The position numbers and the translations under genes were made by a program. 12,296 nucleotides of DNA from Oscillospiraceae bacterium (GTDB lineage: Bacteria; Bacillota; Clostridia; Oscillospirales; Ruminococcaceae). A model generated the notes under the pieces. The model was given only the letters and a program-made list of their open reading frames with translations, was not told the DNA's origin and searched no databases. The DNA is taken from NCBI GenBank assembly GCA_028694405.1, contig JAQUTM010000056.1, positions 1 to 12,296 on the forward strand. Reading direction: 5' to 3'. This document shows positions 5,127-12,296 of this stretch, piece after piece. How positions within the stretch are numbered: the stretch's first letter is position 1; each line of letters begins with the position of its first letter.

Positions 5127-5813
5127 ATGAACACATACCAACTAGGCAATTTGCGCGTGGTGGATCTTACCCGCCATCTTGACCCCAAAACCGAAAGCCG
5201 TCGTTGTCATTTAACGCGCTTTAATACAGGTGGCCCCATTCCAGACTATCACACCATTATGGATTTGACCAGCCATTTGGGCACACATTGTGAATGTCCT
5301 TATCATCACGACGATACATGGACAGATGTAGAAGCTTTGCCGCTTACTTCCTTTATGGGGCGTGCTATTTATGTAAATATAGAAATGCCGCCACTATCTC
5401 ATATTACAGCCGAAGCGCTGGAAAAAGCGTGTGGCAGCCGTATACAAGAAGGCGATATTGTTATTTTAGACAGCGCTTATAAAATGACTCCCTTTACTCC
5501 AGCTACAAATGGTCCTGATGATAAACGATTGTTGGTGGGTAAAGAAAGCGCAGAATGGTTTAAGGCAAAAAAGGTAAAATGTGTCGGTTTTGGCGATGGT
5601 GTTTCCATTGAAAACTGTGAAGCAGATGTAAAGCCGTTCCATGACATTTTAATGGCAGAAGATATCCTGTTTCTGGAGGTTCTGGAGAATCTGGACCAAC
5701 TTACCACAGACGTATTTTTTATGAGCTATAGCCCATTGCCAATTAAAGGGTTGGATTCTTGCCCTGTGCGTGCATACGCAATCGAAGGCTTATCCGAGTT
5801 TTCAAACAAGTAG
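5127..5813 (+). CDS. Cyclase / kynurenine formamidase-like metal hydrolase family protein
   Basis: The 228-residue length is typical of the cyclase family (PF04199). VVDLTRHLDP (11-20) starts the fold. The metal motif HxGTHxDxPxH appears as H50-L-G-T-H54-C-E56-C-P-Y-H60, with Glu in place of the usual Asp. Other family blocks are GDIVILDSAY (109-118), VGFGDGVSIE (153-162), and the C-terminal HDILMAEDILFLEVLENLDQL (172-192) with PLPIKGLDSCPVRAYAI. Relatives hydrolyse amides or lactams (kynurenine formamidase, isatin hydrolase) with Zn or Mn in the cytoplasm; the substrate here is unknown. AGAAAGGA lies 7 bases before the ATG. Linkage to the reductase suggests two steps of one pathway: ring or amide hydrolysis and keto reduction. 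A terminator closes the operon about 130 bases later. Confidence 0.85.
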   Translation: MNTYQLGNLRVVDLTRHLDPKTESRRCHLTRFNTGGPIPDYHTIMDLTSHLGTHCECPYHHDDTWTDVEALPLTSFMGRAIYVNIEMPPLSHITAEALEKACGSRIQEGDIVILDSAYKMTPFTPATNGPDDKRLLVGKESAEWFKAKKVKCVGFGDGVSIENCEADVKPFHDILMAEDILFLEVLENLDQLTTDVFFMSYSPLPIKGLDSCPVRAYAIEGLSEFSNK

Positions 5814-5941
5814 CCTTGGCTTAACAAGTTAATGGTCAAATAACCAATAAATTTTAAAATCAAAATATATAAAACCGGTGAGAGATGTGCTGCCTGTAAA
5901 GTATAGATTATAAGCACTATATCATCTTGTAAACCACTTAA

Positions 5942-5976
5942 AACACCCCGCTTTTTTAAAAGCGAGGTGTTTTTTT
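5942..5976 (+). terminator. Rho-independent terminator of the reductase-cyclase operon
   Basis: AACACC-C-CGCTTTT (5942-5955) pairs with AAAAGCG-A-GGTGTT (5958-5971), a stem of about 13 pairs with a single mismatch. Seven T residues follow the last G (5970-5976). The A-rich flank on the other side could also give some activity on the minus strand. Confidence 0.85.
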
Positions 5977-6162
5977 ATGGAAAAACGGAGATAAATGCAT
6001 TTTTGTAAGAGCGGAATAACCCTTGCAAAAATTATAAAGTAATTATTTTTACCGTTTTTTAGGCTTTCAATATGATAAGCATTTAAGTATAAACGGCAAT
6101 TTTTATAAAAGATAAAAGTTACAAGAATATCACTATTTAGAGAAGTAGTAGGGTGTATTTTG

Positions 6163-6171
6163 TGGTATAAT
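6163..6171 (+). promoter_or_regulatory. Extended -10 promoter for the uvrB-uvrA operon
   Basis: A perfect TATAAT (6166-6171) is preceded by TG at 6163-6164, an extended -10. No good -35 hexamer lies 16-18 bases upstream (6142-6149 is AAGTAG-like). A second TATAAT at 6173-6178 overlaps it. The leader to the uvrB ATG would be about 137 bases. Confidence 0.6.
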
Positions 6172-6197
6172 GTATAATATTAAGCTTTTAAAGAATA

Positions 6198-6218
6198 AAG
6201 GAGTGTGCGATGGATTGA
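6198..6218 (+). other. Two-codon ORF (Met-Asp-stop) with strong ribosome binding site in the uvrB leader
   Basis: AAAGGAG (6197-6203) stands 6 bases before ATG GAT TGA (6210-6218), ideal initiation spacing but immediate termination. It lies in the predicted uvrB leader, about 100 bases before the uvrB start. It could be a minimal regulatory upstream ORF, or the relic of a decayed gene start: shifting frame at 6205 reads 15 further codons (R-W-I-E-K-Y-W-E-A-L) before a stop. Ribosomes likely initiate here, but any effect on uvrB is inference. Confidence 0.4.
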
Positions 6219-6315
6219 GAAGTATTGGGAAGCTTTGACCATTTTGCAGCTCCGCTAAATATTTTTGCAGTTTTGCATGATTTTTATAATAAAGTTAGTA
6301 AAGGATGCATAATTT

Positions 6316-8277
6316 ATGGAACAAATTTCCTTTCAGCTCGTAAGTCAATATCAACCTAAAGGGGACCAGCCACAGGCGATTGAAAAGCTGGTGCAGGGCA
6401 TAGAGAGCGGCGACAGGGCACAGACTTTACTTGGCGTAACGGGCAGCGGTAAAACTTTTACAATGGCAAATGTAATTGCCAAGCTTAACCGTCCAACCTT
6501 AGTTTTGGCGCATAATAAAATTTTGGCGGCACAGCTATGCACGGAGTTTAAAGAGTTTTTTCCCCACAACGCAGTTGAGTATTTTGTAAGTTATTATGAT
6601 TACTACCAACCGGAGGCATATATTCCCTCTACGGATACCTACATTGAAAAAGACAGCGCCATTAACGAAGAGATTGACCGTTTGCGCCACAGCGCAACTG
6701 CCGCCCTAAGTGAACGGCGGGACGTCATTATCGTGGCCAGCGTCTCTTGCATTTACTCGCTGGGTAACCCAATCGATTACCGCAGTATGGTTATCTCCTT
6801 GCGTCAAGGCATGGAGATGAAACGCGATGAACTGCTAAAACGTTTGGTTGACCTGCAGTATGAGCGCAATGACGTAAATTTTGTACGCAATAAATTTCGC
6901 GTGCGTGGCGATGTAGTTGAAATTAACCTGGCATATATAAATGATGTGGCAATTCGCGTTGAGTTTTTTGGTGATGAAATAGACCGTATCAGCGAAATTG
7001 TTCCGCTTACGGGGGAGCGCCGCAATACCGTAAAGCATGTGGCTATTTTTCCTGCCAGCCATTATATTGTGCCTCCGGAAAAAATGCGTGAAGGGCTAGA
7101 AAAAATTCATACTGAAATGGACGAGTGTGTAAAAAACTTTACCGAAGAGGGTAAACTGATAGAGGCACAGCGTATCGGCCAGCGCACCATGTATGATATG
7201 GAAATGCTAACCGAGGTGGGAACCTGCAAAGGGATAGAAAACTATTCCGGCGTGTTAAGCGGACGCGAGAGAGGTTCTACTCCAACTACACTTTTGGATT
7301 ATTTCCCGGAGGATTTTTTACTTTTTGTAGACGAGTCTCATGTAATGCTGCCGCAGCTTAGGGCAATGTACGGTGGAGACTATGCGCGCAAAAAAAACTT
7401 AGTGGATTTTGGGTTTCGCTTGCCCTCTGCCTATGATAACCGTCCGTTAACCTTTGATGAATTCAAGGAAAAACTGAATCAAACTGTGTTTGTAAGTGCA
7501 ACGCCGGCTCAGTATGAGCGCGAAAATTCTCAACAGATTGTAGAGCAAATTATTCGTCCCACAGGCTTGCTTGACCCCGTTGTCATCGTAAAGCCTGTAG
7601 AGGGACAAATTGAAGATTTACTGGGAGAAATTCACACACGCAGTGCGCGTGGCGAACGAACCTTGGTAACGACGCTTACCAAAAAAATGTCAGAAGACTT
7701 AACTGACTTTTTGACAGAGCATGACGTAAAAGTAAAATATATGCACCATGAAATAGACACCTTTGAACGCATGGAGCTGATAAAAGATTTACGCATGGGA
7801 ACGATAGATGTAATTGTGGGCATTAACCTTTTGCGTGAAGGTCTGGATTTGCCGGAGGTTACCCTAATTGCTATTTTAGATGCGGATAAGGAAGGCTTTT
7901 TGCGCAGCGAAACCAGTTTGATTCAAACCATTGGCCGTGCAGCCCGTAATGCAGACGGCATAGTAATTATGTATGCCGACACTGTTACCCCCAGTATGGA
8001 AAGAGCCATTATGGAGACAGAACGCCGCAGAGGGATACAACAGGCTTATAATGAAGCGCATGGTATTATTCCTACTACCATTAAAAAAGAGATTAGAGAA
8101 GGTCTTGAAATCTCCTCAAAAGAAAAAGATGAGGATAGACCTGCAAAACGCATGAGCAGAGCAGAGAAAGAACAACTTATTACCCGCTTAACGCGTGAAA
8201 TGAAAGAAGCTGCAAAAATTCTGGAGTTTGAACACGCAGCTTATCTGAGAGACCGTATAGAAAAACTGAGAAAATAA
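6316..8277 (+). CDS. uvrB: UvrABC system protein B (excision nuclease helicase subunit)
   Basis: The 653-residue protein is full length for the family. UvrB takes damaged DNA from UvrA, opens it with its beta-hairpin, and recruits the UvrC nuclease. Motifs seen are Walker A GVTGSGKT (40-47), the damage-probing beta-hairpin YYDYYQPEAYIPSTDTYIEK (93-112), the Walker B region DESH (339-342), SATPA in motif III (394-398), VGINLLREGLDLPEV (501-515), QTIGRAARN in motif VI (537-545), and a C-terminal UVR helix pair (about 618-653) that contacts UvrC. AAAGGA lies 10 bases before the ATG; another ATG at 6305 is out of frame. It is followed 14 bases later by uvrA. No SOS operator was found upstream, so damage induction is not supported by this sequence. 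Confidence 0.98.
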   Translation: MEQISFQLVSQYQPKGDQPQAIEKLVQGIESGDRAQTLLGVTGSGKTFTMANVIAKLNRPTLVLAHNKILAAQLCTEFKEFFPHNAVEYFVSYYDYYQPEAYIPSTDTYIEKDSAINEEIDRLRHSATAALSERRDVIIVASVSCIYSLGNPIDYRSMVISLRQGMEMKRDELLKRLVDLQYERNDVNFVRNKFRVRGDVVEINLAYINDVAIRVEFFGDEIDRISEIVPLTGERRNTVKHVAIFPASHYIVPPEKMREGLEKIHTEMDECVKNFTEEGKLIEAQRIGQRTMYDMEMLTEVGTCKGIENYSGVLSGRERGSTPTTLLDYFPEDFLLFVDESHVMLPQLRAMYGGDYARKKNLVDFGFRLPSAYDNRPLTFDEFKEKLNQTVFVSATPAQYERENSQQIVEQIIRPTGLLDPVVIVKPVEGQIEDLLGEIHTRSARGERTLVTTLTKKMSEDLTDFLTEHDVKVKYMHHEIDTFERMELIKDLRMGTIDVIVGINLLREGLDLPEVTLIAILDADKEGFLRSETSLIQTIGRAARNADGIVIMYADTVTPSMERAIMETERRRGIQQAYNEAHGIIPTTIKKEIREGLEISSKEKDEDRPAKRMSRAEKEQLITRLTREMKEAAKILEFEHAAYLRDRIEKLRK

Positions 8278-8291
8278 AAGAGGAAAAAACC

Positions 8292-11123
8292 TTGAGTATT
8301 GATAAAATTATAATTAAAGGTGCGCGTGAGCATAACCTTAAAAATGTTGATGTAACCATTCCAAGAGACAAGCTGGTGGTGTTTACAGGTCTTTCGGGCA
8401 GCGGTAAATCCAGTTTGGCCTTTGATACCATTTACGCAGACGGACAGCGCCGTTATATGGAGAGCTTGTCTTCTTACGCCCGCCAATTTTTGGGACAGAT
8501 GGAAAAGCCGGACGTAGATACCATAGAAGGGCTTTCTCCGGCAATATCTATAGACCAAAAAACCACAAGTAAAAACCCGCGTTCTACTGTAGGCACAGTA
8601 ACCGAAATTTATGATTATCTGCGTCTCATGTATGCTCGTATCGGTATTCCGCACTGTCCTGTTTGCGGCCGTGAAATTACCCAGCAAACCATCGACCAAA
8701 TGGTGGATATTGTTTTACAGCTGCCAAAAGGCACAAAATTTCAAGTTTTGGCGCCCGTTGTGCGAGGCCGCAAAGGTACACAGCAAAAAGAACTGGAGGC
8801 AGCTACCCGAGCCGGGTATGTACGCGTGCGTATTGACGGCAATATGTACGATTTATCTGAAGAAATAGCACTGGAAAAAAATAAAAAGCATAACGTAGAT
8901 ATTGTAGTAGACCGACTGGTTATTTCAGACGAGGTACGCGGACGGTTAGCGGATAGCTTGGAAACGGCTTTATCGCTTACAGGCGAATTGGTTACCATAG
9001 ATGTAATAGACGGCCAAGAAATGCAATTTAGCCAAAGCTATGCCTGTCCGGACCATGGTATCAGCGTAGAAGAGCTTACCCCGCGTATGTTTAGCTTTAA
9101 TAACCCCTTTGGAGCATGTGAAAAGTGTACAGGTCTTGGCACATTTATGAAAGTGGACCCGGATTTGATTTTGCCTAATAAAAATCTTTCGATACGTCAA
9201 GGTGCCATAAAAGCCAGCGGTTGGTATTATGCGGCAGGCTCTATCAGCGAAATGTATTATCTGGGGCTTGCAAAGGAGTTTGGCTTTACACTGGATACTC
9301 CCATAAAAGAGATGAGCAAAGAAGCCGTTAATGCTATTTTATATGGTACAAAAGGTAAAAAACTAAGTTTAAAACGAGAGACGGAAAACGGATACGGCGA
9401 GTATAGCACAGATTTTGAAGGAATATTAAATAATTTGGAACGGCGCTTTCGCGAGACAAACAGTGACTGGATGCGTGACGAAATTGCAACAGTTATGAGT
9501 GGGGTGCCCTGTCCCACTTGTAGCGGCCAGCGGCTAAAAGCCACCAGTTTGGCTGTTACGGTAGGGGGCATTAACATTAGCACCTTTGCAAATATGAGTA
9601 TCCGCGAGGCGCTAAAATTTATCAACAGCATACAACTTACCAAACGAGAGCATATGATTGCTGACATGATTTTAAAAGAAATTCGAGAGCGCTTGGGATT
9701 TTTGCAAAGTGTTGGTCTGGATTATTTAGCGTTGGCTTGTGGGTCGGCAACTTTGTCAGTCGGCGAAAGCCAGCGCATCCGTCTTGCTACGCAAATCGGG
9801 TCGGCACTCACTGGTGTTTTATATGTACTGGACGAGCCAAGCATCGGGCTTCATCAGCGTGACAATGAAAAGCTGATTGCCACATTAAAACGTCTGCGGG
9901 ATTTGGGCAATACCTTAATTGTGGTAGAGCATGACGAGGACACCATGCGCGCTGCGGATTATATTGTAGATGTAGGCCCGGGAGCAGGTGTACACGGAGG
10001 CGAAATAGTAGCTGCGGGTACACTGCAGGATATTGAAAAAGAGCCGCGCAGCATTACGGGCCAATATTTAAGCGGTGTAAAAAAGATAGGCATTCCTGCG
10101 CAAAGACGTGAGGGGAACGGCAAAAAGCTAACCATTGTGGGGGCCACACAAAACAACCTTAAAAATGTTACGGTAGATATTCCCCTAGGTGTTATGACAT
10201 GTGTTACAGGTATTAGCGGCAGTGGTAAATCCAGCTTGATTAACGAGATTTTGTATAAGCGTCTGGCAGGAGAGCTTAATGGTGCTCGCATGAAACCAGG
10301 TAAGCATAAAGATATGCTTGGACTGGAATATGTGGATAAGGTTATCGGTATTGACCAATCTCCTATCGGCCGTACGCCGCGGTCTAATCCTGCCACTTAT
10401 ACAGGTGTATTTACAGATATTCGCAATTTGTTTGCACAGACACAGGAGGCAAAAATGCATGGCTATGGGCAGGGGCGGTTTAGCTTTAACGTAAAAGGCG
10501 GCCGCTGTGAGGCTTGTGAGGGCGATGGCATTATAAAAATAGAAATGCACTTTTTACCGGACATTTTTGTGCCTTGTGAGGTTTGCAAAGGTGCCAGATA
10601 CAACCGCGAAACACTGGAAGTAAAGTACAAGGATAAAACCATCGCTGACGTGTTAAATATGACGGTAGAAGAGGCATGTGGTTTCTTTGCCAATATACCT
10701 CGTATTGCCCGAAAAATACAAACACTTAGCGACGTTGGTTTGGGATATATAACTTTAGGGCAAAGTGCAACCACGTTATCGGGGGGTGAGGCACAGCGTG
10801 TAAAGCTGGCGTTGGAGCTTGCAAAACGCGAGACAGGTCAAACGGTATATATTTTAGATGAGCCCACCACCGGTTTGCACACGGCTGATGTTCACAAATT
10901 GATACAGGTTTTAGATAAACTGGCAGATGCAGGCAATACTATAGTTGTCATTGAACACAATTTGGATTTAATAAAGCGGGCAGATTATATTATTGACGTG
11001 GGACCTGAGGGCGGAAACGCCGGCGGCGAAATTGTGGCAACGGGTACACCGGAAATGATTGCTCAAAACGAAAAAAGCTATACCGGTAAATATTTAAAGC
11101 CTTTACTGGCTCAAAATAACTAA
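8292..11123 (+). CDS. uvrA: UvrABC system protein A (damage-recognition ATPase), with altered first signature motif
   Basis: The 943 residues carry the full UvrA layout. Walker A I is GLSGSGKS (33-40). The first zinc site is ACPDHG (251-256) with ACEKC (275-279); His stands in for the second Cys. DEPS Walker B I is at 514-517, Walker A II GISGSGKS at 640-647, the zinc insertion CEAC/CEVC at 739-742 and 762-765, the intact signature LSGGEAQR at 829-836, and DEPTTGLH at 856-863. UvrA dimers scan DNA and load UvrB. The first ABC signature reads LSVGESQR (488-495) instead of LSGGE/AQR, and the preceding residues ACGSAT differ from the usual SRSAGT. The start is a TTG at 8292 with GAGG 8 bases upstream; it places the conserved KGAREHNLKN at the normal position. 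It is co-transcribed with uvrB and ends at a strong terminator. Confidence 0.98.
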   Translation: MSIDKIIIKGAREHNLKNVDVTIPRDKLVVFTGLSGSGKSSLAFDTIYADGQRRYMESLSSYARQFLGQMEKPDVDTIEGLSPAISIDQKTTSKNPRSTVGTVTEIYDYLRLMYARIGIPHCPVCGREITQQTIDQMVDIVLQLPKGTKFQVLAPVVRGRKGTQQKELEAATRAGYVRVRIDGNMYDLSEEIALEKNKKHNVDIVVDRLVISDEVRGRLADSLETALSLTGELVTIDVIDGQEMQFSQSYACPDHGISVEELTPRMFSFNNPFGACEKCTGLGTFMKVDPDLILPNKNLSIRQGAIKASGWYYAAGSISEMYYLGLAKEFGFTLDTPIKEMSKEAVNAILYGTKGKKLSLKRETENGYGEYSTDFEGILNNLERRFRETNSDWMRDEIATVMSGVPCPTCSGQRLKATSLAVTVGGINISTFANMSIREALKFINSIQLTKREHMIADMILKEIRERLGFLQSVGLDYLALACGSATLSVGESQRIRLATQIGSALTGVLYVLDEPSIGLHQRDNEKLIATLKRLRDLGNTLIVVEHDEDTMRAADYIVDVGPGAGVHGGEIVAAGTLQDIEKEPRSITGQYLSGVKKIGIPAQRREGNGKKLTIVGATQNNLKNVTVDIPLGVMTCVTGISGSGKSSLINEILYKRLAGELNGARMKPGKHKDMLGLEYVDKVIGIDQSPIGRTPRSNPATYTGVFTDIRNLFAQTQEAKMHGYGQGRFSFNVKGGRCEACEGDGIIKIEMHFLPDIFVPCEVCKGARYNRETLEVKYKDKTIADVLNMTVEEACGFFANIPRIARKIQTLSDVGLGYITLGQSATTLSGGEAQRVKLALELAKRETGQTVYILDEPTTGLHTADVHKLIQVLDKLADAGNTIVVIEHNLDLIKRADYIIDVGPEGGNAGGEIVATGTPEMIAQNEKSYTGKYLKPLLAQNN

Positions 11124-11126
11124 AAT

Positions 11127-11167
11127 AAAAGCGGCGGTAATCCTTTTAACGGATACTGCCGCTTTTT
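11127..11167 (+). terminator. Rho-independent terminator after uvrA
   Basis: AAAAGCGGCGGT (11127-11138) pairs with ACTGCCGCTTTT (11155-11166) and, past an A bulge, ATCC pairs with GGAT around a 7-base loop. The result is about 16 pairs, one of them a wobble, ending in TTTTT (11163-11167). It starts three bases after the stop codon and is the strongest terminator in the window. Confidence 0.92.
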
Positions 11168-11232
11168 GATAGTGCTTTAAATCCGACTTGAACGGAAAAG
11201 AAAAGTATAAACGCAATTCCCTCGGTGCAATC

Positions 11233-11261
11233 TTGCGTATACAGCAAAAAAAAGGTATAAT
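11233..11261 (+). promoter_or_regulatory. sigma-A-type promoter for miaB
   Basis: -35 TTGCGT (11233-11238) and a perfect -10 TATAAT (11256-11261) are 17 bases apart, with an A-rich spacer. Transcription would start near 11268, about 42 bases before the miaB ATG. The rest of the 11168-11309 gap shows nothing further. Confidence 0.75.
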
Positions 11262-11309
11262 ATAGTACTGCGATAATTTCGCTATTATCCCTTACAGAAA
11301 GGTTTCCAT

Positions 11310-12296
11310 ATGGATTATTTAAACTTTAACCCGGATACGCAGGCAGCGGATTTGGTTTCGCGATTTTATAAAAAACCTCCTTTGGCTTTTGTTCACTCGT
11401 TTGGGTGCCAGCAAAACGTAAACGACGGCGAACGCATACAGGGAGTTTTAAGCAGCATTGGCTATGGCAGCTGCGAAGAAGCTCAACAGGCAGACGTTAT
11501 TATTTTTAACACTTGTGCTGTGCGTGAGCACGCCGAAAAAAAGGTGTTAAGCATTGTGGGCAACTTAAAGGTATTAAAAGCCCAAAATGCCAATTTGATT
11601 ATCGGCATTTGCGGTTGCATGGTACAGCAAAAAAGTATTGTAGATAAAATTAAAAAAAGTTATCCCTATGTTGATTTGGTATTTGGTGTAAATAATATTG
11701 ATGCCTTGCCGGGTTTGATTGCCCAAAAGCTGTTACAGTGCGGGCGTATTATTTTTGAGCCTGCCGACCGAGAGGACATTGTGGAAAATGTACCCATTAA
11801 GCGCGACTCCACTTTTAAAGCTTGGGTTCCTATCATGTACGGCTGTGACAATTTTTGCAGTTACTGTATTGTGCCTTATGTGCGTGGAAGAGAGCGCAGC
11901 CGAAATGCAGAAGACATATATGATGAAGTAAGCAGTTTGGTGGCACAAGGCTATAAAGAGGTAACCCTATTGGGACAAAACGTAAACAGTTACGGAAAAA
12001 CCTTGGACGAGCCTATCCGCTTTGCACAGCTTTTAGAAAAATTGTGTGAGATACCGGGTCAATTTCGTCTGCGCTTTATGTCCAGTCACCCAAAAGATGC
12101 CACCAAGGAGTTAATAGATGTTATTGCAGCACATCCGGACAAGCTTTGCAATAACATTCATTTGCCTATTCAAAGCGGCAGTAACCGCATTTTAGATTTA
12201 ATGAACCGCCGTTACACAGCCCAACAATATATGGAGCTAATTAATTATGCAAAAGAAAAAATAGCAGATGTAACTTTTTCCAGCGATATTTTAGTG
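11310..12296 (+). CDS. miaB: tRNA-2-methylthio-N6-isopentenyladenosine(37) synthase MiaB (partial, C-terminus outside window)
   Basis: The frame is open for 329 codons to the right edge, from an ATG with AGAAAGG 8 bases upstream. MiaB is a radical-SAM enzyme that adds a methylthio group to i6A37 of tRNAs reading UNN codons. The N-terminal MTTase domain has the auxiliary cluster Cys residues C33 (SFGCQQN), C69 (NTCAVRE) and C103 (CGCM). The radical-SAM motif is C179-DNF-C183-SY-C186 in MYGCDNFCSYCIVPYVRGRE. LLGQNVNSYG, RFMSSHPKD and HLPIQSGSNRILDLMNRRYT are MiaB-type blocks, which separates it from MtaB and RimO. The family is about 440-510 residues, so the end of the radical-SAM domain and the TRAM domain are missing. 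In many Clostridia mutS and mutL follow, so repair genes may continue beyond the edge. Confidence 0.96.
   Translation, partial: MDYLNFNPDTQAADLVSRFYKKPPLAFVHSFGCQQNVNDGERIQGVLSSIGYGSCEEAQQADVIIFNTCAVREHAEKKVLSIVGNLKVLKAQNANLIIGICGCMVQQKSIVDKIKKSYPYVDLVFGVNNIDALPGLIAQKLLQCGRIIFEPADREDIVENVPIKRDSTFKAWVPIMYGCDNFCSYCIVPYVRGRERSRNAEDIYDEVSSLVAQGYKEVTLLGQNVNSYGKTLDEPIRFAQLLEKLCEIPGQFRLRFMSSHPKDATKELIDVIAAHPDKLCNNIHLPIQSGSNRILDLMNRRYTAQQYMELINYAKEKIADVTFSSDILV

Larger units (their letters stand above)
5814..6315 (+). other. Intergenic region between the cyclase operon and uvrB
   Basis: No gene is called. The first 127 bases are an unusually long 3' untranslated stretch with a weak GTGCT/AGCAC dyad (about 5887-5915), ending at a strong terminator (5942-5976). 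After it come an AT-rich stretch with a weak dyad CCGTTT/AAACGG (6052-6057 with 6091-6096), enclosing GCTT/AAGC and followed by a short T run, then the uvrB promoter (6163-6171) and a two-codon ORF with a strong ribosome site (6198-6218). TTTTGCA occurs three times between 6242 and 6278. No LexA-type box (Bacillus or E. coli form) was seen. Confidence 0.65.

Noticed and set aside
6285..6290. TATAAT just before the uvrB start as a second promoter
   Set aside because: The only nearby -35-like hexamer (TTGCAG, 6265-6270) is 14 bases away, which is too close, and the start site would fall at or inside the ribosome binding site.
8241..8699. 152-codon minus-strand frame across the uvrB-uvrA junction
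   Set aside because: It is a shadow of two strongly conserved genes on the other strand, with no ribosome site or recognisable domain.

Overview
This window looks like chromosomal DNA of a low-to-mid GC Gram-positive anaerobe, most likely a member of the Clostridia. The grounds are consensus sigma-A promoters, strong purine-rich ribosome binding sites, catabolite-repression-like cre boxes, short U-tailed terminators, and the uvrB-uvrA-miaB gene order. No mobile element, CRISPR array, rRNA or tRNA was recognised. Genus-level placement is not possible from this sequence alone.

The left part (1-2796) is on the minus strand. A YhcH/YjgK/YiaL-family sugar-metabolism protein runs off the left edge, with its own promoter and two cre-like boxes. 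Upstream of it, and separated by a terminator, is a three-gene operon: two overlapping single-domain CHR (chromate-family) membrane proteins, followed by an AEC-family (auxin efflux carrier type) permease.

The middle (2797-5976) is on the plus strand. A LacI-family regulator, divergent from the transporter operon, ends at a strong terminator. Next comes a 400-base regulatory region with two 12-bp-core palindromes (GCAATCGATTGC) exactly 100 bp apart. The second covers the predicted transcription start of a two-gene operon encoding a ketopantoate-reductase-family oxidoreductase and a cyclase/kynurenine-formamidase-like metal hydrolase. About 235 bases of leader precede the first of these genes. 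The leader can fold into a closed multibranch structure that I could not match to a known riboswitch. The layout suggests a small catabolic or modification pathway induced by a metabolite sensed by the LacI protein, with carbon catabolite control on top. The divergent transporters may serve the same pathway, but nothing in the sequence proves that, and the substrate is unknown.

The right part (5977-12296) is housekeeping DNA on the plus strand. uvrB and uvrA (nucleotide excision repair) form a tight operon preceded by an extended -10 promoter and a two-codon ORF with an excellent ribosome binding site. A strong terminator ends the operon. miaB (tRNA methylthiotransferase) then starts from its own consensus promoter and runs off the right edge. 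UvrA carries an unusual substitution in its first ABC signature motif (LSVGE instead of LSGGE).

The best candidates for new biology are the structured leader with its LacI-operator promoter, and the altered UvrA signature. Most of the rest is recognisable.
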